The position numbers were made by a program, and so were the translations under genes. 64,000 bases of DNA, taken from assembly GCA_002372325.1 (NCBI GenBank), contig DFFT01000009.1, forward strand, positions 7,924-71,923. The letters run 5' to 3'. Below are positions 45,295-54,416 of the stretch, piece after piece. Under the pieces are notes generated by a model that was not told where the DNA came from, did no database searches, and saw nothing but the letters and a program-made list of their open reading frames with translations. The DNA comes from Succinivibrionaceae bacterium UBA3769 (GTDB lineage Bacteria > Pseudomonadota > Gammaproteobacteria > Enterobacterales > Succinivibrionaceae). Each line of letters starts with the position of its first letter. Position 1 is the stretch's first letter.

Positions 45295-45966
45295 TTACAT
45301 ACCGACAGTTCTTAACACCCTCTCGTGATCATTAAGGATCGCATCCAGAGTTGTGAGCTCCCGGTTCTTCCTGGCCGCTTTGATTTTTTCCAGTTCGCCG
45401 GCTTCGCGGGAATGCCGGGCAGTGTCATTATAACCGCCGTAGAGCTTGTCGGAACCGTCCGGTATTGCCGTTACCACCGGAGCCACGCTGGTGTTGGTCA
45501 CCGGAGAAGCCATCACAGCCTGGTGTCCGCCCAGATAGCTCTGTTCCGCAAATTTTCCTGCAGTATCGCTTTGGCCGTTCCAGAGTGAGGCTCCGAACAC
45601 GCAAAGACAGGCCACGCCGGCTGCCACGGCAATCTGGCCCATATCATGCCACATTCCGCTGAAGCCGCTGAAGCGCTTTTTCTGAGCCCTGGCAGCTTCG
45701 GATGACGGCACGGCATCCTCATCGTTTGCCGCTCTCGGCTGCAGCGCCGGTTCCCGGGAAACCTCAAGAGCCACAGCATCTGACAGGGCCGCAAAGTCGA
45801 TTCCTTCCGGAATTTCGTCTCTGAGGCCGGCGCGGATTTCAGACATGGCTGCAAATTCCTTCATGACTTCTTCATCGTCAAGAAGGGATTCCAGCGTCCT
45901 GTCATCAATGGCGGCGCCGTCAAAATAAGCTGAAAGAAGTTCTTGCTGTTCTTTAGTCATAAACAC
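45295..45966 (-). CDS. rseA: Anti-sigma-E factor RseA
   Basis: Membrane-anchored anti-sigma factor that holds RpoE. The 223 residues have the N-terminal cytoplasmic domain (LLSAYFDGA...LLDDEEVMKEF), one membrane helix at about 109-129, and a periplasmic region of about 95 residues that DegS and RseB would act on. Directly follows rpoE by 4 bp. Confidence 0.92.
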   Translation of the reverse strand: MFMTKEQQELLSAYFDGAAIDDRTLESLLDDEEVMKEFAAMSEIRAGLRDEIPEGIDFAALSDAVALEVSREPALQPRAANDEDAVPSSEAARAQKKRFSGFSGMWHDMGQIAVAAGVACLCVFGASLWNGQSDTAGKFAEQSYLGGHQAVMASPVTNTSVAPVVTAIPDGSDKLYGGYNDTARHSREAGELEKIKAARKNRELTTLDAILNDHERVLRTVGM

Positions 45967-45970
45967 ACCC

Positions 45971-46564
45971 TTAAGCCTTGCTGTTCAGCCTTTCTCCGGA
46001 CTCGGTAAGCTTTCTGTTGATGATTTCGCGGGCCCTGGAAATACGGGATTTGACCGTACCCACAGGACAACCCATCACATCAGCAATCTCATCATAAGAC
46101 ATGTCGTCTATTTCTCTGAGAGTAATCGCCTGCCTGAGATCATCCGGAAGAGACTGAAGAGCTTCCTTAATTACGCGCTTAACATCAGAGCTTTCCAGAA
46201 TATTTTCCGGATTGTCTCCCTGATGCAACCTTTCCGAACCGTCGTAAGCCTCAATGTCAGGAGTATCCACATCAACGGATATCCCTCTGCCGGCATTCTT
46301 TACAACGAAATTCTTTGCTGTATTGACAGTTATGCGGTAGAGCCAGGTGTAAAAGGCGCTTTCCCCGCGGAAGCTCTCCATGGCCCGATAGGCCTTGATG
46401 AAGCTTTCCTGCGCAATGTCCTGCGCATCAGCAGGATTTGCCGCAAATCTCTGAGCTATCCCGGCAACCTTGTACTGATATTTTTTCACCAGCAAATCAA
46501 AGGCATGCCTGTTCCCGCGCTGCACCAGTCTTACCAACTGTAAATCAGCATCCTGCTCACTCAT
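45971..46564 (-). CDS. rpoE: RNA polymerase sigma-E factor
   Basis: Extracytoplasmic-function sigma factor for envelope stress. The 197 residues (E. coli 191) have sigma region 2 (DAQDIAQESFIKAYRAMESFRG, AFYTWLYRITVNTAKN) and region 4 (LPDDLRQAITLREIDDMSYDEIADVMGCPVGTVKSRISRAR). It heads rpoE-rseA-rseB-rseC. A sigma-E promoter upstream predicts autoregulation. Confidence 0.97.
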   Translation of the reverse strand: MSEQDADLQLVRLVQRGNRHAFDLLVKKYQYKVAGIAQRFAANPADAQDIAQESFIKAYRAMESFRGESAFYTWLYRITVNTAKNFVVKNAGRGISVDVDTPDIEAYDGSERLHQGDNPENILESSDVKRVIKEALQSLPDDLRQAITLREIDDMSYDEIADVMGCPVGTVKSRISRAREIINRKLTESGERLNSKA

Positions 46565-46607
46565 GAAATATGGTTCCCATAACTGTCTGGAACTCAGCTA
46601 CACACAG

Positions 46608-46635
46608 TTAGACGCGTGTATACGTAAAAAGTTCA
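46608..46635 (-). promoter_or_regulatory. Sigma-E-type promoter of rpoE
   Basis: Minus strand: TGAACTT (46629-46635), exactly 16 bp, then TCTAA (46608-46612). This matches the sigma-E consensus GGAACTT-N16-TCTRA with one deviation, and lies about 45 bp before the rpoE ATG. Confidence 0.85.
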
Positions 46636-46923
46636 ATACCAGGTAAAAATAAAGGTGAATGTCAACGTTCCGGGGCCGGTTCTGTCAGGGAACAAGCCCT
46701 TGCTGTCAGCCATTCTGCCCAGATTCAGATCACGCCGCGCTCCTGAAAACCGCCTCCGAAAAACCGCACTATTCTAGCATATTAATGCTGACTCCTCTTT
46801 CCAATTGCAACTTTGCTCAAAAATTAACTGCTTTATCCGGCGGCAATTTTTCATAAAAAAGCATTTCAAGTAGAATACTGACATGTTTTGAGAGAGGCAA
46901 AAAACGAGACCGGGGGACGAAAA
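46636..46923. promoter_or_regulatory. Divergent control region rpoE / O-antigen-ligase-like gene
   Basis: With the sigma-E promoter, this completes a 360-bp divergent gap. For the plus-strand gene a likely promoter is TTTTCA (46848-46853), 17 bp, TAGAAT (46871-46876). Nothing else recognisable. Confidence 0.5.
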
Positions 46924-48804
46924 ATGAGTGATGCAGAGGATCTGAAAAACAGCAAAAATTTCGAAAAATCCGCCAAAACCGGAGCATCAGCTAAGCCCGG
47001 GAGACTGGCGGAAACCGTCAAGGCTCTGGCCGGAATCATCTTCTGTCTTTATTTTTTTGCGGTGATGCACCTGGACATTGCGGCCCAGGCTCCCGGTCTG
47101 GGCAGCCCGGGGAACCTGCTGACCCTGGCCTTCGGATCCCTTATTACCGGACTCGGTCTCATCTATCCTCTGGCCCGGAGGCAGAAGGAAATTTATTTTT
47201 CCAGACTGCTCCTGCCCCTCGTCTTTGGCGCTCTGGCATTTCTGGCCGCCTCCCTCATGCATTTCTGGCAGAAGGGTCTCGTGAACTTTGAACCGGCCAT
47301 CTGGGGCTCCCTCATTACCCTGTTTGTTTTTGCCCTGGGGCAGTTCCGCCTCTCCCCGGCAGGCATCCGGGCCATTCTGAGCATCATCGCCGTTTCAGGC
47401 ATCATCGAGGCGGTTATCGGCATCTGGCAGGGCATGCATGGCACTGTTCCCCGGGGCTGCTTTCCCTCTCCGTGGACCCTGGGGATTTTTCTGAACACCG
47501 CCATGGCTGCGGCTCTCTGGGTGCTTATCACCTCGGAAAGAGTAACCTTTCTGCGGCTCCTCATCACCGTTATCACTCTGGGCGCCTCTCTTGCGGCCAT
47601 GACATATATTCACGACATTACCCTCTTCAACATAGCCGTGCTTACCGCCATGCTGGGGTTTCTGGCCTTTTCCAAGTCGGAAAACTCTCTGATCTCCCGG
47701 GACAAGGCCCTGATTTACATCACGATGACGCTGACCTTTACCGGCATTATCGCGTCCATATTTTTATCAAAATTCGAGCACATCGGCGTGGCTGTCGAAA
47801 ATGACTTTGTCCATCGGATGATCAAGGACGCTCCCTTTGCCGGACACGGCTTCGGAACCTTTGTCAGGACGCATGCCGAATGGCTGTTTCAGAATATCCC
47901 GACTCTCCCCTACGCCCCGCCCGCAGAAGGCAATCTTCTGCGCATTCTCGCCATCGAAGGAGGCGTGCCGGCCATTATCGGCATTGTGTTCTTTGCCTAT
48001 GCCATCGTACGCTCGGCTCTCTGCAAGGAAAGAAGGCTGTATGCCAGTCTGGGCATTCTGACCCTGTCCCTGCCCGTTATTTCCGCAGTGATAATTAACT
48101 CCTGCCTGGAGGAGGCCTATATCCTCCCCCTCTGTCTTGGTATTTTTGCCGTTCTGGCCGATCCCCCGTACTCCGGCAAAACAGCGAAGTTCCGGAGCGT
48201 GGAAGCATTTGCCTTAGGCGGCGCTGCCATCCCCGTCGCAACTCTGGCCTTTGTGATTACCGGCCTTATGAGCCTTCCGGAGTTAAACAGCATGATCGCA
48301 GCGAACACTTTCCGGCTTACCGCGAAAAACAGAATACTGAATCCTATTCCCCGGCTGGGAGATTTTGTGAGGGGGCGGGACACCGAAGCCACCGCAAATG
48401 CTCTTAACACGGGCATTGCCGGACTGATACTGGAATCCCGGATGAATCTGGAAAACTCCCTCCCGTACACCGTAAGCTGCAGCTCCCTCAAGGCTGCCCG
48501 GGACGCCGATGAAGAGCTGGCCCGGGAAAAATCGTTCCTCAAAAAAGCGGCCCCCGATTTCAGGCTTCCGGAACCGGATTTATCCAATGCCTTCATAACC
48601 TATATCTGCGGCGACACGGACAAGTACCTCTCACCGGAGCAGCGGGCCCGCAATTCATATTTCTACTACAGAACCAGGCTTATGAATTCCGAAAAGGAAA
48701 ACGGCATTGCCGGCATCCCGGCGATAGTCACCAGCCCTGTTCACTATATCCTGTTCAAGGCCGCGGAGCATTATGCGGGAGAGAAGAAGGAGAAGAAGGA
48801 ATAA
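46924..48804 (+). CDS. O-antigen ligase/polymerase-like membrane protein (Wzy/PglL type)
   Basis: From the ATG at 46924 (GGGGGAC site) the product has 626 residues with about 11-12 hydrophobic helices in the first 440 residues and a C-terminal soluble part of about 190. The loop FAGHGFGTF followed by EGNLLRILAIEGGVPAI resembles the Wzy_C/O-antigen ligase region, in which a conserved His/Glu loop transfers glycans from lipid carriers. It could be an O-antigen ligase, polymerase or protein O-glycosyltransferase; none can be told apart here, and no glycan genes flank it. Confidence 0.65.
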   Translation: MSDAEDLKNSKNFEKSAKTGASAKPGRLAETVKALAGIIFCLYFFAVMHLDIAAQAPGLGSPGNLLTLAFGSLITGLGLIYPLARRQKEIYFSRLLLPLVFGALAFLAASLMHFWQKGLVNFEPAIWGSLITLFVFALGQFRLSPAGIRAILSIIAVSGIIEAVIGIWQGMHGTVPRGCFPSPWTLGIFLNTAMAAALWVLITSERVTFLRLLITVITLGASLAAMTYIHDITLFNIAVLTAMLGFLAFSKSENSLISRDKALIYITMTLTFTGIIASIFLSKFEHIGVAVENDFVHRMIKDAPFAGHGFGTFVRTHAEWLFQNIPTLPYAPPAEGNLLRILAIEGGVPAIIGIVFFAYAIVRSALCKERRLYASLGILTLSLPVISAVIINSCLEEAYILPLCLGIFAVLADPPYSGKTAKFRSVEAFALGGAAIPVATLAFVITGLMSLPELNSMIAANTFRLTAKNRILNPIPRLGDFVRGRDTEATANALNTGIAGLILESRMNLENSLPYTVSCSSLKAARDADEELAREKSFLKKAAPDFRLPEPDLSNAFITYICGDTDKYLSPEQRARNSYFYYRTRLMNSEKENGIAGIPAIVTSPVHYILFKAAEHYAGEKKEKKE

Positions 48805-49099
48805 AGAGAAAGCCGCAGAGAAATGAGAAACAGGACAGTCTGAAGAGACAGAGCTTGCCGAAATGGCCTTTGTCCTCTTTTCAGGCAAAGCGGGGATGGC
48901 TTCTGGCATTATCTCTGAGTGTCTCCCCGCCATTTATGCCCCTTTCACCCCTGACAAGTGAATCTTTCGGTGTCAGCTTCTGATTTCCAGCTTCGGACGC
49001 AGGCTCAGCGGAGCTCCTTTAGCAAAGACCGGCATTCCTCCCATTTGTAAAAAATCCTTCAATGTTGCATAATCATCGTCTCAAGGAGAACACACAGTC

Positions 49100-49741
49100 A
49101 TGGATTCAGAATTTGAGACACTGCCCGCCGGAACAGAAAATGCCGTTATCGTGGAGGAAACAGAGTCTGCCCAGCTTCCCACACCCTTTGGCATCTTCAC
49201 CATCAAAGCCTTCCGGGATTCCCAGCGCAAGGAGCACGCCGCCATCTACATGGGAGATCCGGCCGCCCCGGAGCCGGTGCTGGCCAGAATTCATTCGGAA
49301 TGTCTCACCGGAGACACGCTTTTCAGTCTTAAGTGCGACTGCGGTTTTCAGCTGGAGGCCGCCATGCAGAAAATCGCCGCGGAAAAGCGCGGCGTTATCC
49401 TTTATGTCCGGCAGGAGGGCCGGGGCATCGGGCTTTTTAACAAGATCCGGGCCTACCATCTGGAGGACAAGGGCCTTGACACCGTGGATGCCAATGTCAG
49501 GCTGGGTTTTCCGCCGGATGCCAGACGCTACGAGATCTGCGCCGATATGTTTGCAAGACTGGGGGTGAAGGCGGTGAAGCTCCTGACCAACAATCCCTCC
49601 AAAATCGCGGAAATGCAGAAGTACCACATAAACGTAGTGGAACGGGTTCCTCTGGAGGTCGGCCGCAACAAATACAACAACGACTACCTTAACACCAAGG
49701 AAACCCGCATGGGACATCTTCTGGGACATCAGCCGGACTGA
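49100..49741 (+). CDS. ribA: GTP cyclohydrolase II
   Basis: First step of riboflavin synthesis: GTP to diamino-ribosylamino-pyrimidinone phosphate. The 213 residues have the zinc cysteines Cys68, Cys79 and Cys81 ([17 protein letters not shown]), the [10 protein letters not shown] motif and LLTNNPSKI. Start chosen for the AAGGAGA site 10 bp upstream. There is no DHBP synthase (RibB) domain, so the enzyme is single-function. I saw no FMN riboswitch in the 295-bp gap upstream. Confidence 0.96.
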   Translation: MDSEFETLPAGTENAVIVEETESAQLPTPFGIFTIKAFRDSQRKEHAAIYMGDPAAPEPVLARIHSECLTGDTLFSLKCDCGFQLEAAMQKIAAEKRGVILYVRQEGRGIGLFNKIRAYHLEDKGLDTVDANVRLGFPPDARRYEICADMFARLGVKAVKLLTNNPSKIAEMQKYHINVVERVPLEVGRNKYNNDYLNTKETRMGHLLGHQPD

Positions 49742-49754
49742 CCGGAGATCCCCC

Positions 49755-49789
49755 GCCCCGGATCCCGGAAAACCGGGAGCCTCCGGGGC
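49755..49789. other. Strong hairpin after ribA
   Basis: Nested perfect arms GCCCCGGA/TCCGGGGC (49755-49762 with 49782-49789) enclosing TCCCGG-AAAA-CCGGGA, with a 3-base bulge. No T-run follows, so it may protect the 3' end of ribA mRNA rather than act as a classical terminator. Confidence 0.6.
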
Positions 49790-49929
49790 TGTGCCTGACT
49801 TTTGCCCGGCTCTCCCCGCCCGAACGCTCTTCTTCTCTCCCCAAAAATCCCCTCCCCCGCTCCAAAAGTCACGCCAAGGCCACGTCACAGTTGTAAAATA
49901 ACAGCATCGCAACTACCGGGACATTTATC

Positions 49930-51567
49930 ATGGACGAAAATACTGCAAACAGACATGTGGTTCGCCACACTGACGTACTTATTATTGGCAGCGGCGCCGC
50001 CGGTCTTTCTCTGGCGCTCTGTCTGGCCAAAAAGGCCGGCGTTACGGTTCTTTCCAAAGCCACCGCCAATGCCGGTTCGACCAATTATGCTCAGGGCGGC
50101 ATAGCGGGAGTTTACAATACCTGCGATGATGACGATTCGGTGGAGGAACATATCGAGGATACCATGATAGCCGGAGGCGGGATCTGCGATCGCAGCGCCG
50201 TGGAGTTCACCCTCAGAAACGCCCATGACAGCATTGAATGGCTCATCAAAGAAGGCGTGCCCTTTGATGAAAAGGAAGAACCCAAAACCGAGGAACAGTC
50301 TCCCTACCACCTGCACCGTGAAGGCGGACACTCCCACCGGAGGATTTTCCATGCGCAGGATCATACCGGACATACCATTCAGGACACCCTGCTAAATCAG
50401 GCTTCCCAGAATCCGAACATTACCCTGCTGGATCATTACAACGCCATCGACCTCATCACCACCAAGAAGCTGGGACTGGCCGGAAACCGGGTGCTGGGAG
50501 CTTATGTATTCAACATCAAAACCAACCAGGTGGAAACCATTCTGGCCAAGTTTGTCGCTCTCTGCACCGGCGGCGCTTCCAAGGTTTATCAGTACACCTG
50601 CAATCCCGAGGTTTCTTCCGGAGACGGCATCGCCATTGCCTGGCGGGCCGGCTGCCGGGTGGCCAATATGGAATTCAACCAGTTCCACCCCACCACTCTT
50701 TACAATCCCAATGATCGGAACTTCCTGCTCACCGAAGCCCTCCGGGGAGAGGGAGCTCTTCTGAAGAGACCTGACGGCACCCGCTTTATGCCGGACTATG
50801 ATGAAAGAGGCGAACTTGCGCCCCGGGATATTGTGGCCCGAGCCATTGACCATGAAATGAAAAAGCTGGGGGCGGACTGCATGTTCCTGGATATCAGCCA
50901 CAAACCGGCAGATTTCATCATGAAGCATTTCCCCACCATCTACGAGCGCTGTCTCAAGGCCGGGGTTGACATGACGAAGGAACCGATTCCGGTAGTTCCC
51001 GCTGCCCACTTTACCTGCGGCGGCGTCATGGTGGACAGACGCGGCAGAACGGACATTGAATGCCTCTATGCCGTTGGCGAGGTATCCTATACCGGACTTC
51101 ACGGCGCCAACCGTCTGGCTTCAAACTCTCTTCTGGAATGCGTGGTATACGGGAGAGCCGCCGCCGAGGATATTCTGGCCCGGCTTCCTATTGCCATTGA
51201 GCCTCCGGAGGTGCCCGACTGGGATGAAAGCCAGGTAACCGATGCCGATGAGGAGGTGGTTATTCACCATAACTGGCATGAGCTCCGGCTCATGATGTGG
51301 GACTATGTGGGCATTGTGCGCACCGATAAAAGACTGGAAAGAGCTTTGCACAGAATTAAGCTTCTGGAAAGCGAGGTCAATGAGTTCTACTCCAATTTCC
51401 GGGTAACCAGCAACCTTCTGGAGCTTAGAAATCTGCTTCAGGTGGCTGACCTCATTGTCCGTTCCGCCATGAAGCGGAAGAACTCCGTGGGGCTCCACTA
51501 CAACGTGGATCATCCCGAGGCGCCCAAGGACTGCAGACCCACAATTCTCAGCCCATATGAGATGTAA
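49930..51567 (+). CDS. nadB: L-aspartate oxidase
   Basis: Flavoenzyme that oxidises aspartate to iminoaspartate for NAD synthesis; in anaerobes fumarate serves as electron acceptor. The 545 residues begin with an FAD-binding [15 protein letters not shown], contain the substrate-region [19 protein letters not shown] and [11 protein letters not shown] motif, and the C-terminal helical domain. Divergent orientation to rpoE, as in E. coli, though with two extra genes between. nadA/nadC are not adjacent. Confidence 0.96.
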   Translation: MDENTANRHVVRHTDVLIIGSGAAGLSLALCLAKKAGVTVLSKATANAGSTNYAQGGIAGVYNTCDDDDSVEEHIEDTMIAGGGICDRSAVEFTLRNAHDSIEWLIKEGVPFDEKEEPKTEEQSPYHLHREGGHSHRRIFHAQDHTGHTIQDTLLNQASQNPNITLLDHYNAIDLITTKKLGLAGNRVLGAYVFNIKTNQVETILAKFVALCTGGASKVYQYTCNPEVSSGDGIAIAWRAGCRVANMEFNQFHPTTLYNPNDRNFLLTEALRGEGALLKRPDGTRFMPDYDERGELAPRDIVARAIDHEMKKLGADCMFLDISHKPADFIMKHFPTIYERCLKAGVDMTKEPIPVVPAAHFTCGGVMVDRRGRTDIECLYAVGEVSYTGLHGANRLASNSLLECVVYGRAAAEDILARLPIAIEPPEVPDWDESQVTDADEEVVIHHNWHELRLMMWDYVGIVRTDKRLERALHRIKLLESEVNEFYSNFRVTSNLLELRNLLQVADLIVRSAMKRKNSVGLHYNVDHPEAPKDCRPTILSPYEM

Positions 51568-51590
51568 TCCCCGGCCGGAATAACCCGGAA

Positions 51591-51626
51591 AACGGCGTCT
51601 TTCCGCAGGAAGGATGCCGTTCTTTA
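51591..51626 (+). terminator. Intrinsic terminator of nadB
   Basis: Long stem AACGGC...GCCGTT (51591-51596 with 51616-51621) extended by inner TTCC/GGAA pairing, followed by CTTTATG. Confidence 0.75.
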
Positions 51627-51665
51627 TGCCGGAAGGAACCACTGTCGCTATTTCCCGGCTTTGCT

Positions 51666-51709
51666 TGTTGATAACTCTGTTGATATCTCTGGGTATTACT
51701 TGTGCATAA
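51666..51709. repeat. Cluster of DnaA-box-like sites upstream of the HicB-like gene
   Basis: On the minus strand are TTATGCACA (51701-51709, consensus TTATNCACA), TTATCAACA (51666-51674) and ATATCAACA (51678-51686), one and two mismatches from consensus, within 44 bp. Confidence 0.45.
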
Positions 51710-51803
51710 AATTGCTGACAAATCTGTGCAGCACTGGATGTCTTATGCAGCCTATAAAGAAAAAGCTCTCGAATGGAGATTGATAAAAAGCTTATGAATA
51801 TTC

Positions 51804-52247
51804 ATGACTATCTGGTTTATTCCGCTCACCCCGGAGGAAAGCGGCTTCTATTATGTTGCGGTTAATCATGTGCCGTTTTCCGAAGAAATACTCGTTTGCC
51901 AGGAATGGAACACCCAGGGGGAAGATCAGGAGGATGCTGTGGATATGGCAAAGGATTTGATTATCACCCTTGCCGAATGCTTTATTGAGGAAAAAGCGGT
52001 GTTTCCGGCCGCCGTTCCTCTTAAGCAGGGACAGTTTGAGGTTAAGCTCCCGTATCACGTGGCATTAAAAATCATGCTCAGAAACCTCATGATAACTGAA
52101 CAGTGCCGCATTACGGATCTTGCTCTGTACTCCGGGGTCTCAAAACAAAAAGTAAGAAAACAGCTTGATTTGCGAAGGAAAACCCATATAGATACTCTGG
52201 CGCAGTTCTTTAAGGCTCTGGGACATCCTTTAAAAATCGAGTGCTGA
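51804..52247 (+). CDS. Orphan HicB-like antitoxin/regulator
   Basis: The 147-residue protein has an N-terminal partial RNase-H-like HicB fold (IPLTPEESGFYYVAV, then the AVDMAKDLIITLAECFIEEK segment) and a C-terminal helix-turn-helix (RITDLALYSGVSKQKVRKQL and DTLAQFFKALGHPLKIEC). HicB normally neutralises the HicA mRNA-interferase; I found no hicA frame on either side, so it may be a stand-alone regulator. The ATG at 51804 lacks a clear ribosome site. Confidence 0.8.
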   Translation: MTIWFIPLTPEESGFYYVAVNHVPFSEEILVCQEWNTQGEDQEDAVDMAKDLIITLAECFIEEKAVFPAAVPLKQGQFEVKLPYHVALKIMLRNLMITEQCRITDLALYSGVSKQKVRKQLDLRRKTHIDTLAQFFKALGHPLKIEC

Positions 52248-52268
52248 TTATAGCTGCGCATTCCCGAA

Positions 52269-53222
52269 CTATGCCAAACTCCCCAGAAGCTCGCTGAATA
52301 CCGGATAGCGGATTCCGGTATCGCTTACCCGGATCTCCGCCGGGGTGGCGTAGATACCCTCCAAAATCCCGGCGGTAAGCTCCCGGGCCGGAAACTCCCG
52401 AAATTCGCCGTTCCTTAAAAAGGCCCCGATAAACCCCGGATAATCCCCAAGGTTAAGAGCAAACAGGGGATCGTGGGTTACAAACACTATGCCCGGCAAG
52501 GATTCCTTTCCCTTATCAGCATTCTTATCAACAATATTATTCACAGGTTTTACGGTATTATCAACAGAATTCTCCCCGTCATCATCAACATATTCACAAA
52601 TTTGTCCACAACCACGGTCAGTCCTCATCAGCCCTCTGATAAGCCGGTAAAACTCTGCCTTTTTGCTGACATCAAGATTGGCCTCCGGTTCATCAAGTAC
52701 CAGAAACCGGCCGCCCTGCATCAGAGCCCGGGCCAGGGAAACCAAAGCCAGCTCCCCGCCGGATATTCTGTCGGTATAGGAATCCCGGAGATGCCAGATG
52801 CCCAGCCTTTTTAAAATACTGTCAACATCATTTTCAGCGCAGGCATCGCCGGAGGATCCTCCGGCAGCCCTCGCATTACTCCTCTCGGAATGTCCTCGTC
52901 TCCCAAAAACCCCCCGGGCGCGTCCCAGAATGACGGTTTCCCGCACGGTTAACGGAAACCCCGTCTGAAAGCTCTGGGGCACATAGGAAAAGAGTCCGAC
53001 CAGTCCCGCCTTCCTTCTTTTCAGGAGCGCTTCAGAAAGCGGCGCTCCGTCCAGCATGACGGAGCCGGAACGGGCCGGAATAAGCCCGGCGAGGGTCTTC
53101 AGGAAGAGAGATTTTCCGGAGCCGTTCCGGCCCAGAATAATAAGAAACTCCCCTTCGGAAATCCCGCCCCGGATGCGGACTCCGTTAATGAGCTCGAGAG
53201 CATTAAATTCCAGTCTGGACAT
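52269..53222 (-). CDS. Iron-siderophore/cobalamin-type ABC importer ATPase (FecE/BtuD-like)
   Basis: ATP-binding subunit of a metal-chelate ABC importer. The 317 residues contain Walker A GRNGSGKS (31-38), signature ISGGE (153-157, in place of LSGGQ), Walker B FLVLDEPEANLD (about 173-184) and H-loop FVTHD (about 247-251). Two inserts are unusual: about 103-133 (basic/Gly/Ser) and about 202-243, rich in Asp, Asn and Val (DDDGENSVDN, VKPVNNIVDKN). The second insert is the part of the gene whose DNA carries a run of DnaA-box-like sites. The gene overlaps the permease gene by 20 bp. No substrate-binding protein gene is adjacent. Confidence 0.88.
   Translation of the reverse strand: MSRLEFNALELINGVRIRGGISEGEFLIILGRNGSGKSLFLKTLAGLIPARSGSVMLDGAPLSEALLKRRKAGLVGLFSYVPQSFQTGFPLTVRETVILGRARGVFGRRGHSERSNARAAGGSSGDACAENDVDSILKRLGIWHLRDSYTDRISGGELALVSLARALMQGGRFLVLDEPEANLDVSKKAEFYRLIRGLMRTDRGCGQICEYVDDDGENSVDNTVKPVNNIVDKNADKGKESLPGIVFVTHDPLFALNLGDYPGFIGAFLRNGEFREFPARELTAGILEGIYATPAEIRVSDTGIRYPVFSELLGSLA
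52525..52610 (+). repeat. Array of DnaA-box-like sites inside the ABC ATPase gene
   Basis: Six same-orientation sites within 86 bp: TTATCAACA (52525-52533), TTATTCACA (52537-52545, consensus), TTATCAACA (52558-52566), TCATCAACA (52582-52590), ATATTCACA (52590-52598) and TTGTCCACA (52602-52610). They encode the Asn/Val/Asp-rich insert on the other strand, so the pattern may be codon-driven. Confidence 0.45.
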
Positions 53223-54240
53223 ACTTCCTCCGGGTGAGATACAAAAGTCCCAGAAAAACGGGAGCCCCGATGATGCTGGTCATAATGCCGATGGGGATTT
53301 CGTGCGGAATGAGAGCGCGGGACAGGAGATCGCAGAGCATCAGAAAAGCAGCTCCGGTAACAAAGGAACAGGGGAGCAGAAATACATGACTCCTTCCGAA
53401 AGCAAAACGCAATATGCCGGGGACAATAAGAGACACCCAGGCAATGATCCCGCCCACCGCCACCGTAGCCGAGGAAGCCATGGTAGCCAGAAAAAGAATT
53501 ATGAATATCAGGGGCTTTACCCGCACTCCCTGAGTTTCCAGCACCTCATGAGGAAGGGACAGCACATCCAGGGAACGGGCCAGAAACCACAGGATAAGCG
53601 ACGGAATAAGACCAAACGCCAAAAGAAGCAGAATATCCTCCCGGCTCGCCCCGCTTAGGGCTCCCATCATGTAGTAGGAGGCCCCGAAGATGGAGCTTTC
53701 ATTAGGGAGAAAGTATCTTAAAAAATTAAGCCCGGCCGAAAACAGCGCCGATGTCACCACCCCCACCAGGATGAGCAGCACTACGGAAAACCCCCCTCTT
53801 CTGGTCATCAGAAACGCCACGAACAGCACCAGCAGCATAGCCAGCATGCCGGTTACGAATGAAATCACCGGCAGAAGCCAGAAGCCCGCTCCGAAGATCA
53901 GTCCCAGCATGATCCCAATTACCGAACCAGCCGAGGAGCCCAGAAGATCCGGAGATACCAGAGGATTCTGAAACACCCCCTGATAGGCGGCTCCGGCCAC
54001 TGCCAGAATCCCGCCGGAAAGAAAAGCCGCCAAAACCCGCGGTAAGCGGATATTCCAGAGGATCGTCTCCTGAGCTTCCGTGAGATCCCAGGGGAGAAGG
54101 AATCCCGCGCTCCCGAGAGAAAGGGACAGCATGAAGAGACCGCAAAGTCCGATAAGGGCCAAAAGCCAGAAACCGGAAATAACGCCGCCCCTGCTCCCGG
54201 GCATTTGCCCTTCCCCGTCCCGCCTGTTATCATCTCTCAT
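53203..54240 (-). CDS. FecCD-family ABC importer permease
   Basis: The 345-residue protein has about nine to ten membrane helices and FecCD/BtuC hallmarks: LPRVLAAFLSGGILAVAGAAYQGVFQNPLVSPDLLGSSAGSVIG-type region near residues 50-95 and the SATVAVGGIIAWVSLIVPGILRFAFG region near the C-terminus that contacts the ATPase. Together with the overlapping ATPase gene it forms an importer for iron chelates, heme, vitamin B12 or a related ligand; specificity cannot be read. The binding protein must be encoded elsewhere or is missing. Confidence 0.92.
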   Translation of the reverse strand: MRDDNRRDGEGQMPGSRGGVISGFWLLALIGLCGLFMLSLSLGSAGFLLPWDLTEAQETILWNIRLPRVLAAFLSGGILAVAGAAYQGVFQNPLVSPDLLGSSAGSVIGIMLGLIFGAGFWLLPVISFVTGMLAMLLVLFVAFLMTRRGGFSVVLLILVGVVTSALFSAGLNFLRYFLPNESSIFGASYYMMGALSGASREDILLLLAFGLIPSLILWFLARSLDVLSLPHEVLETQGVRVKPLIFIILFLATMASSATVAVGGIIAWVSLIVPGILRFAFGRSHVFLLPCSFVTGAAFLMLCDLLSRALIPHEIPIGIMTSIIGAPVFLGLLYLTRRKYVQTGI

Positions 54241-54327
54241 GTTGCCACGGCTTCCTCTAAATATATCCCTTCAGAAATTCCCCGCTTCAGGAATTCCCCG
54301 GTTTCCTAATCCTTCGCAGCTCAAAAA

Positions 54328-54361
54328 CAAAAAGGGGAAAGACCCCGAGTCCTCCCCTTTT
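54328..54361 (-). terminator. Intrinsic terminator of pilT-pilU
   Basis: Minus-strand stem AAAAGGGGA/TCCCCTTTT (about 54333-54360) followed by TTTTTGTTTTTG, about 55 bp after the pilU stop. Confidence 0.75.
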
Positions 54362-54416
54362 ATAACCTGTCCGTATGCGAATGCCAGGATATCAGTTCCG
54401 CAAAACCTTCCCGCTG

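Noticed and set aside
48805..49099. FMN riboswitch before ribA
   Set aside because: I could not match the conserved RFN core; only generic hairpins are present.
51640..51803. A hicA toxin gene partner of the HicB-like gene
   Set aside because: No frame of about 60 codons with HicA features; the longest start gives only about 19 codons.
51666..52610. Chromosomal origin oriC
   Set aside because: DnaA-box-like sites alone are not enough; no dnaA, dnaN, gidA/mnmG or clear AT-rich unwinding element is in the window, and one cluster is coding sequence.
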